A DNA stretch of 64,000 nt, taken from Patiria pectinifera. Lineage: Eukaryota > Echinodermata > Asteroidea > Valvatida > Asterinidae. The DNA lies in contig CM057140.1 of NCBI GenBank assembly GCA_029964075.1, positions 8,388,643 to 8,452,642 on the forward strand. Direction: 5' to 3'. Of this stretch, positions 56,720 through 64,000 are shown piece by piece; positions within the stretch are counted from its first letter, which is position 1, and every line of letters starts with the position of its first letter. Under the pieces are notes generated by a model that saw nothing but the letters and a program-made list of their open reading frames with translations, ran no database searches and had not been told where the DNA came from. The position numbers and the translations under genes are program-made.

Positions 56720-58681
56720 CTAATGAAAAGAAAATGTAAAAAAGGGTATTTTGATCAAAATATGAAATGACAAAATGATTATCCCGTATGTCTCATTTCG
56801 TAATGAGGATTGCAGGAACACCTGAGGCCCACGATTACGATTTTCCAATGTTTGCATGCAGCCTAGGCAACACTAATAATTGCATACTAACTGCTAACAT
56901 CTGCACAACGAACCAAGCCAAAGTCAGTACATTTACAAGCTTATATTTTTATACCACAGTAATAGATTGTGAATTTTTATTGGTCCATCATTGATCATGT
57001 GTCATGCCGCAAGTACGCACGTACAGCGATGTACGCCACGCGCCAGTGATGTACCCTACAGGGTACATTACCGTTTTCTTTCCCGCTGTTGAAAATGTCG
57101 TTTCCACCGCGTTGTTTATGTTTGTGTGACCTCGGGTACGAGGTTGTAGCTACGCTGTCCGATGTAAATCGATGTATGTTTTTATGAGATGTGCCATTGG
57201 GGACAGTGAAGCAATATTTCCGCTATGACCACCATTGTTGTTTTCTTCATTCGTCACTGTTTGTCTGCTTTTTGTACTTTTTTACAGTTGAACTTAATGC
57301 CGATTTTGCCGTAATTTCACCGTAATACTGTCGGCAGATGAACAGTTCGCTTCCAATTGAAGAAGAGGTTTCTCTCTCGTTCCAAAGATCAGATCAGAAA
57401 TTTGATTTTTGAACAGGACAGCATCCATCAGCACAGAAAAATACGGCAAATTATTTTCAAAAAGTTCGCCAATTCTGTACTGCAACAGGAAGAGACCCAC
57501 AATTATTACCATGGAATAACAAAACAACTGTTTGCCTGCTGTGACAGGGTCTATGGGTTAAAGGGGCACTAGGTCCTGAAATCCCCCAAAATTTCATGTT
57601 TTGGATTGTTTACTTATCCTATTTCAAACATGTGGTTGAAAGGAAACCAACCTAATGTCTTACCGTTTCCCCCCCAAAAACGGGAAAAAAACGGTTGTTT
57701 ACATCGGACACGATGGAGCATGAATACATTTTTCGTGTCGTTCTCATACAGTGTACGATATACACATTGTGTGTCTCGGGAACAGCGCGAGCGGTGACCA
57801 ATCACCAATGCAAAAAAATTGTGGTTTCTTCAACGTCCGCAAAAGGCAAACACTTTACGCGTATGAATGAAATCACAAATAACATCCAAACGGCTCGAAT
57901 TTAGTGGACCCCGAAATTCGTTCTCGCCCGCATAATACAGAAATAACACAAAAACACCCAGTTTTTTATAAAGGATAGTTGTGTGGATGTTTCTATCCTA
58001 GTTTTAAATGTTTTTTCCGGTTAACATAATCTCGTTCAAAGCACGTTTTGTAGCCCCATTGGGCTGTTCCAGGACCTAGTGTCCCTTTAACACCATGGAC
58101 CCTGCCACAGCAGGCAACAATTGTATACTGCAACCTTTTCAATGTCAGGCGAACATAATCACTGCCAGCTGGCATTGGCTACAACCTCATTTGCTTTGTC
58201 TCTTTTGGGCATGCCCTATGGTAAAAATAGCGAATGTCATGTGACTCGCTCTCGACCAATCAAGATACAGAATCTCTGGGTAAGGTGTTATAAACCTGTA
58301 TACATGTATGCCGTGTAGCAAGGGATCACATAATTATCATCATACCCTGAGTCATGATGCTGCCCTAGTAGTAACAAACAGTTCAAAGGGGATACAGTTT
58401 TTTTATCACAGTCCATAATAATTAGTACAGATAATACATTTTTTTTTAAATAAAAGTTGGGCATCTAAAATACATATAAGCCTTTTATCACACACACAAA
58501 TCATTTTGTACTGTTACCTGTTTACAGTGTCTTCGTTTCCTGTAGGAAGGTGTGCGAGATATCTGATGATCCCCGAAATCACTAGGACAATGACCGAGGA
58601 ACCGTACAGAAGACGACGAAACCACATCACCATGGATACTGCCTCATATCCGATGGTAAAGTGAAGCATTTGGCTGGGCAT
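56524..58681 (-). CDS. HTATIP2: TIP30/HTATIP2-like oxidoreductase, 3'-partial (2 exons)
   Basis: On - the first coding exon (58681/58633-58518) joins the second (56719-56524), with the split Arg codon AG|A restoring phase. The N-terminus carries a hydrophobic segment, then the start of an atypical short-chain dehydrogenase: KNQPAFVVGFTDEVGKEVVK and FSNVFLIGKRQIKYEDELF. This matches the TIP30/HTATIP2 N-terminus (FILGASGETG... LFSKVTLIGRR). TIP30 proteins bind NADPH and act in growth control and endosomal trafficking in vertebrates; here only the fold family is supported. The central Gly of the nucleotide-binding GxxGxxG motif is Asp. The remaining two thirds of the protein should lie at lower coordinates but were not found; the assembly gap intervenes. 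Confidence 0.85.
57558..58090. mobile_element. TTAA-type MITE family G inside a larger inverted repeat
   Basis: TTAA plus AAGGGGCACTAGGTCCTG at the left is mirrored by CAGGACCTAGTGTCCCTT plus TAA at the right. Outside it, GCCTGCTGTGACAGGGTC (57529-57551) is mirrored by GACCCTGCCACAGCAGGC (58096-58118). It lies in intron 1 of the TIP30-like gene. Confidence 0.8.
58518..58681 (-). CDS. HTATIP2: TIP30-like exon 1: N-terminal membrane anchor
   Basis: Reading from 58633: MVMWFRRLLYGSSVIVLVIS, then GIIRYLAHLPTGNEDTVN, and donor ACAG|GTAACA. Two earlier in-frame ATGs exist, at 58669 and 58681, downstream of a TGA, so the true start is uncertain. The VIVLVISGII core preceded by two Arg suggests a single signal-anchor helix. 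Long vertebrate isoforms also carry a hydrophobic N-terminal extension. Confidence 0.75.
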
Positions 58682-58919
58682 TCATGTTGATGTAGTGGCT
58701 GTTGAATTGAACAGACGAGTATGCTCAATGTACTTTGAACCATGAGTTGACATTTTTGGAACCAGAACTTGCCAATGTGCATGTACCTGTATTAGCATGG
58801 CTGCAAAAAATCTCACACATCTTATTGAGATTAAAATGAGCAACTGCATACGGTTACGGAGCAAAAGTAAGAACAATTTGTGGGCTTTTTTGCAGTCAAA
58901 GATTTCTAATACTGTTATT

Positions 58920-59240
58920 GTTAAAGTTGCATTCCGGTCCCCGTGCTATTTTGAGTTTCAATGGGGGCAATGTTAGAATCCAACGATTATTAACACTATG
59001 TCACTGAATAATGTACATATACCCCCTCACCAAGCTGGCTTTGTACGTATTTTGAGAAAAGGCGGACATTATTACTAGCAAAACATTTTATATGTACATT
59101 GAACCATGAGTTGACATGGTGGTGGGGGGGGGTTCGCATTTCTTTTCATGAATTTCTATGGAAAACAAAAAAAATTGACAGAGCTGGGGAGGGTTTGAAC
59201 CCCCCCCCCCCCCCCCTCTGGATCCGCGCCTGACGTCGTA
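58920..59240 (+). repeat. Poly-G/poly-C dispersed repeat
   Basis: Inverse relative of 9300-9760: ATTGACAGAGCTGGGG, a C run at 59201-59217 and GGATCCGCGCCTG at the end. Upstream of the TIP30-like exon 1; non-coding. Confidence 0.5.
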
Positions 59241-59345
59241 ATGGCATAGGGACTGACGGGATTCCATGACGAAAAAGACTCATTCAAGTGATCAGGAATT
59301 TGTGAATAGATGAGAAGGCGACGAGGAGATGAGAGGAGGGGTTTT

Positions 59346-59708
59346 CTAATCTTCCTCCGAAGACAGCTCTTCCGCCTCGTCATAGATGACACGTTAAAAT
59401 CAGCATTGCCTTGCCACGGTTGTCGTTCTCATCACTGCTGGGGACCAAGTTCCCCGAGAGATATGCTGCCTCGAACCATGTGATATCGTAGGAGCCATCT
59501 TCCATTGCCCATCCATCGTTGGTGACTGTATAGTAAACGATCTGTTGCTCCGTTGCTTTTCCCCACATCCTCGCCACACAAGCAGCTCGTTTTGCATGTG
59601 GCCTCAGCTCAGCTTGACAAGGTGGAAGGCTGCTACCATCGATGCCTTGTGGCTTGTGTAATGGATGTGCTGCCATTGCTTTCGGGGCGAATGCTTTCTC
59701 GAACATGT
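59346..59708 (-). pseudogene. C-terminal fragment of a transposon-type protein
   Basis: On - a frame from 59706 reads MAAHPLHKPQGIDGSSLPPC, then AELRPHAKRAACVARMWGKA and WFEAAYLSGNLVPSSDEND. Frames with 'LPPC..L..H..RA.YQA..W' and a following acidic tail are common in multicopy transposon-associated ORFs of marine animals. After a frame break the acidic end IYDEAEELSSEED and a stop follow at 59346-59390. No N-terminal part is present. I cannot name the superfamily with certainty. Confidence 0.6.
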
Positions 59709-59985
59709 AAAGTCGGTACTCATTTCTCGGTTGTCGTCATCATTATCGCTGGGGACCAATCAATAAACTTTGTACTTCAAAGCAGCCCATCAGCCAGTAT
59801 TAATGATATCATCACAATAAAGTTCTCAGTATTGACCATTGTCAACTTTAATGCAAACCATATCTAAACTCAAAACTACTACAAAGTTAAGATGCTATAA
59901 TTATAAACTCTTTCATATTTCCCACATTACGTACGTATTACATCCATTTGTGATTGAGAGGGTACAACAAGGTAATTAGTTGCTC
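59709..59985. other. Intergenic, no recognised features
   Basis: AT-rich single-copy-looking sequence between the transposon fragment and the tandem duplication. I see nothing to annotate. Confidence 0.35.
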
Positions 59986-59989
59986 TCAA

Positions 59990-60602
59990 CTTCATGATTG
60001 TTTGAAACATTTCGTAAGTGGTGTGTTTTGTTCCTGCGTGGGGGAAAGTACACACTGACGCTCGTTTTATCATTTCACTCCCAATTATCATTAGTTGAAT
60101 GATAAGTTGAATAATTTGTTCTTATATTGTTCTTATTGGTGCTTCAGGCTTAATTGACCCCTGGTGACCTTTGACCATTTCTTATGTATACACTTGAAAA
60201 TTTCTTAAGTGATAAATTTTGCTCCAGCACAGTGTAAGGTACACATCGACACTTGTTTTATCCTGACTCGTAATTATGATTAAACGTGTAATTAGCGCTA
60301 ATTAAAGACCTTCTTAATTGGACCTTGCACTACATATCCTGTTCTTAATCATGACATTTGTGATCCGTGATCGGTTGATGTTTAACTGTTGATCTAGACA
60401 AAAAGTCATGAATGCGCCCCTGGTGACCTTTGACCCTTTTTAAAGTAGGGATGGCACCGCTTGAAACTTTCTGAAGTGGCGGATTTTGCTCCATCAAGGT
60501 ATAAGAAACACATTGACACTTGTTTTATCCTTGCACTCGTAATTATGATTAAACGTGTAATTAGCGCTAATAAGCTGGCTTCTTAATTGGACCTAGCACC
60601 AA
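59990..60602 (+). repeat. Diverged tandem duplication with an identical 37-bp core
   Basis: Two ~265-bp units (about 60159-60335 and 60417-60602) share CCCCTGGTGACCTTTGACC, GATTTTGCTCCA-like and CACTTGTTTTATCC phrases with many differences. Yet 60266-60302 and 60535-60571 are identical (ACTCGTAATTATGATTAAAC onward). A more diverged third unit lies near 59995-60140. Confidence 0.8.
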
Positions 60603-61682
60603 TTATACTTTTCTGAAGTATGCAAATCCAATTCAGTACACGATAAACTTTCAATCCATGAAGAAAGTTAGTGTGCACTCAAGATTATGATTTAATCGAA
60701 TTTTTTTGGGGACTAGATAAGGGGCTCCCCCCTCCAGTCCCAACGCACCACTGGTGCAACTTAAGAAATCCCATTTTGCAGTTGTCTCAGTCACTCCTAC
60801 ATATCCCACGCTTCAAACCTTTTGCACCTTTTGGACTACATGATTTGAATCCCATCTCTGCTGGAGTACAGCTACTCTAAACTTGCTTAATGTGTGGCCC
60901 GATCAATTGAAATGTTCGGTAACAGGTTTTGTATATCCTTGTTTCTAATATAAAACTTGTGTCACTTCATACATTGTCTTATATAGCAACTGTCCAATTT
61001 GTCCAATGTATGCTGCTGTGGAGCATTGCTGACAGGTGATTGCATAAATCACATTGCTACAAGTACAGCTGAATGATTCTTTGATTGATAAAATAAATTT
61101 TAGGCCAAGTAAAAATAAAACATGTCTAGTGCCGGCGTTTTTGGAGAGAAAAAAAAGGAAGGAGGAGGGGCATTTATTTTTATTTAAAATATATTTTTAA
61201 AATGTCCAGGTGGCCACCAAAAAGGCAGCAGGCAGGGACATTAAAAATTTTTTTTTTTTACTTCACCTTATTTCTTATTTTAACTGGATAGCCCATTCAG
61301 TGGAATCCACTGGTCTCCCATAGGACCCAGTAAAGAGAAGATGTGGGAGGAAAACTCCAAAAGAATATGAGGAAAACCCACGGAATCAGGTACGGACTGA
61401 AAACCAATCCATATTGGCCCAGACAGGAATCGGGCCCACCCAGGAATCGGGCCCACGCAGGAATCGAACCCGGGTCAAATTGGTGGTGGAAGGCGATCAT
61501 TACAACATTTACACTAATCTGAAAACGTTTTTAACCGGATGTGTGTGCCACAACATACACAATGATTCAATGTCAATGATAAGCCAGTGATTGTGTACTT
61601 ACAGGCACTGTTCCTATAATTTATAAGAAAACAAAAAATGAAATCCACTTTTAAGTTTTGGACTCATTGCTCATGTTGCTGT
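60603..61682. other. Intergenic; one SINE-like remnant
   Basis: At 61425-61500, GGAATCGGGCCCACCCAGG is duplicated and followed by GGAATCGAACCCGGGTC (inverse B box). Otherwise nothing is recognised. T- and A-rich runs occur at 61150-61260. Confidence 0.4.
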
Positions 61683-62518
61683 TAGTAAGGGAATAACAGT
61701 GTGAGGAGCCGGTCTTCACTGCGTGATAATGACCGGGTGTGGGGGTGACCGCTGTTAATGGACCGAGACGAAGTCGAGGTCCATTAACAGTGGTCACCCC
61801 CACACCCGGTCATTATCACGCAGTGAAGACCGGATCCTCACACTGTTATTCCCATTAATAAATACCTTTTTAACGAAAAAAAAACCTTTTTGTGACTTTT
61901 TTCCAGCGATATTTCCAGACTTTTTTGTGTTCATGTTTATGGGCCATATTTTAGCTTAACAGCTATAAGGACGTAAACTCAACAGAAAGTACTGCCGTAA
62001 AGATATGTTTTCATATCTTTACCTGATGGAGGAAGCTGAAATCTCGTTTACACATTCCTTGTGTCCGGAATTACAAAGATGCTTGGTTTAGGAAAGGCAA
62101 ATATGTCAGTGGGTGAAGTGTTTCAAAGAAAATAAATCGTAGATCTACGCTTTCGTCGTAAACATCCTCAGTATATACTGCACTGCTGTACTGTACGATG
62201 TCCTTTCAAAACTTCCTTACGCGCGCGCACGCACGCATCCCTACCAACTGTGTTGCGTACGCGCGCGTCAGCCTCACGCGATGGGGGTTGAGCGCATGTG
62301 CAGTGCTCTATTGTTACAAGCTACCGCAGGACTGTTACTATATTTTGACCAATCATTGGCTTTATACATGGGGCTGAACGGGGCTTGATCAATGCTGGTT
62401 CAGGGGCCATTTATTCGCTTGATCTTTGAAGCCGGTCCATTATCACCGTTAATGCCCGGCCACGTTATCGAGTCTCGACCAATCAGAAACCATCAACTCT
62501 CCAAGGTATTTATTAATA
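61683..62518 (+). mobile_element. Element with a 165-bp hairpin beside one terminal repeat
   Basis: 61689-61853 is a near-perfect hairpin: GGGAATAACAGTGTGAGGA is mirrored by TCCTCACACTGTTATTCCC, with TGACCGGGTGTGGGGGTGAC and its mirror inside; only a handful of mismatches over ~80-bp arms. After it comes ATTAATAAATACCTTT, whose inverse AAGGTATTTATTAAT closes the element near 62500-62515, preceded by CGACCAATCAG. Same architecture as MITE family B. Confidence 0.75.
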
Positions 62519-62633
62519 GTTTTTACGAACATGACGAAGGTGAGTTTTCTTACAAAATGTAAATAAATTAGCAGCAAATTCTGAATGTGAAAATCGCAAA
62601 AAAAACCAACATTCTACTTGTCACTCAAGATCT

Positions 62634-63350
62634 AGTCCTAGTAACTAAGACTCTACAAATCACCTTTTTAACATTTGGACATGGTCTGGCGATAGTAGAG
62701 TCCAAGGACCATCTCTGTATCGCGTGTACCATTAATCAGTTGCAATCATACCCCCCAATCAAAATCTACAGATTTCACCACAAAATAGTCCTGAAACTGT
62801 CTCATGCCCCCCCCCCCCCACCTGTAGGCTTTTGTGGGTATTTAAAATTCTAACGGTGTGGTATGGGTTCACTTATGTTTGGGAAGAAAAGAGAAGTTTT
62901 CCATTCAATGCGGAAAATCTCTTGGCGTCGATCTGGATGCCGCCATCTTGGCCGTTTTTTCAAACCCCGGCTTCGGTCTGTATCCGGGTTCAGCCCCATT
63001 GCTAACCTGCATGAATGGAGCCAGAGACAGAGCCGAAGCCGAGGATTAAAAACGGCCAAGATGGCCGCCGCTGGCACGACAGTAGGAGGGTTTCCGAATT
63101 GAATGGAAAATTCCTATTTTCTTGAACCTTACCACCACCGTTAGAATTTTAAATTCCCACAAAAGCCCACTGGAGGCAAATAAGACAGTTTGAGGACTTT
63201 TTTGGGGGTGTAATCCGAAGATTTTGATTGGGGGGTATGAGTGCAACTGATTAATAGTACACGCGATTCAGGGATGATTCTAGGACAATACTATAGCCAG
63301 ACCACGTTCATTTGTTAAAAGGGCGATTTGTAGAATCCTAGTTACTGGAA
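62634..63350. mobile_element. 717-bp foldback element
   Basis: CCTAGTAACTAAGACTCTAC at the left is mirrored by GTAGAATCCTAGTTACTGG at the right. Pairing continues through CATACCCCCCAATCAAAATC/GATTTTGATTGGGGGGTATG, ACAAAAGCCCAC/CTTTTGTGGG and GCCATCTTGGCCGTTTTT/AAAACGGCCAAGATGGC to a centre near 62990-63010. Short open frames on both strands come from the palindrome. Confidence 0.85.
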
Positions 63351-64000
63351 CTACTCCTTACGGAGGTAGCCTAATCCAGTATAGTGGCCACATTTATGGG
63401 GTTATACCTAGCGCTATGCGTAGGTTTGTGCAAATTGCCAAAATCACTCTTGAAAAAAAAACATGGAGGTAGAAAAACTAAGCCTTATGCGTCTATCAAT
63501 TGTTTCCCCCGTCTCCCCCCCCCCCCTGGGCTGCCCCACCCAAGATGTGGGGATTGCCACTTTTGAAGAGACAAAATCCCCACCCCGCAGGCAAAATTTA
63601 AGTGACAATCCCCGACCATGCCCCGACACACATACATGTACATGGGGCGCACAAGTGATTGCCTTTCCATTTAGTACCCCAATGTTAACAATGTAATTTG
63701 AGTGACCAAAATCACAATGGGGAATGAAAAACGTGTCCAAATCCCAACATCGGAAGCATTATTGCCAGGCGCCAAAAAGTTACTTAAAAAATAATGGAAA
63801 ATTCAGGTCGTTCGCACCATATGCATAACACTAGTCAAGACGGGAAGCTGGCCAAAACCCTGCAGTGTGTGATGCATGGTGCACATGCGGCGGGCGGCCA
63901 ACAGACCTCGTTTTTACGGTCTAAAATTTCGGGAAACACGCTGCATTGTATCACTCCAAATACGAGTAGTGCTATCTCAAAATGAACTCTTGAACAAGGA
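63351..64000. other. Intergenic window end
   Basis: Contains a C-run stretch (63518-63528) mirrored loosely by CCACCCCGCAGG-type sequence, probably part of another degenerate element. No gene recognised. Confidence 0.35.

Noticed and set aside
55888..56739. 270-residue frames crossing the N run
   Set aside because: Most of their length is unknown bases. Only the exon at 56524-56719 on the - strand is supported.
62858..63102. Overlapping frames (FGKKREVFHSMRK, GCRHLGRFFKPRL)
   Set aside because: They lie in the two arms of a long palindrome and mirror each other; no family match.

Overview
This is a window of animal nuclear DNA. Coding sequence is cut into short exons by GT-AG introns, noncoding DNA dominates, and the introns are crowded with small inverted-repeat transposons, tRNA-derived SINEs, minisatellites and a few broken retroelement genes. 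The protein similarities and repeat style suggest a marine invertebrate deuterostome (echinoderm- or hemichordate-like). That placement is an inference and is tentative. A run of exactly 500 Ns (55959-56458) marks a scaffold gap.

Positions 320-42878 (+ strand) hold one almost complete gene: the orthologue of TEX11 (Spo22/Zip4 family), a TPR-type meiotic crossover protein. I could place 30 consecutive coding exons whose splice phases all agree. They give 918 codons plus a stop; only the N-terminal start lies left of the window. The 3' UTR probably runs to polyadenylation signals near 44.4-44.5 kb and contains a TTAA-type MITE.

Positions 44.5-55.9 kb are intergenic, with MITEs and a palindromic 16-bp repeat array (49.0-49.35 kb). 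On the - strand, 58681 to 56524 holds the first two coding exons of a TIP30/HTATIP2-like short-chain dehydrogenase with an N-terminal membrane anchor. The rest of this gene runs into the N gap and I could not find it beyond. The two genes are convergent. Positions 58.7-64 kb are intergenic, with a TE-derived C-terminal ORF fragment, a diverged tandem duplication with an identical 37-bp core, and two large foldback elements.

The most unusual feature is at 23052-24910. The last ~75 bp of TEX11 exon 25, its 5' splice site and the start of the following intron are tandemly repeated about 12 times, and nine copies in a row keep a CAG|GTAG donor. The next intron carries a second minisatellite (33-bp unit, about 19 copies) in which most units contain GTGAGT, also a perfect donor hexamer.
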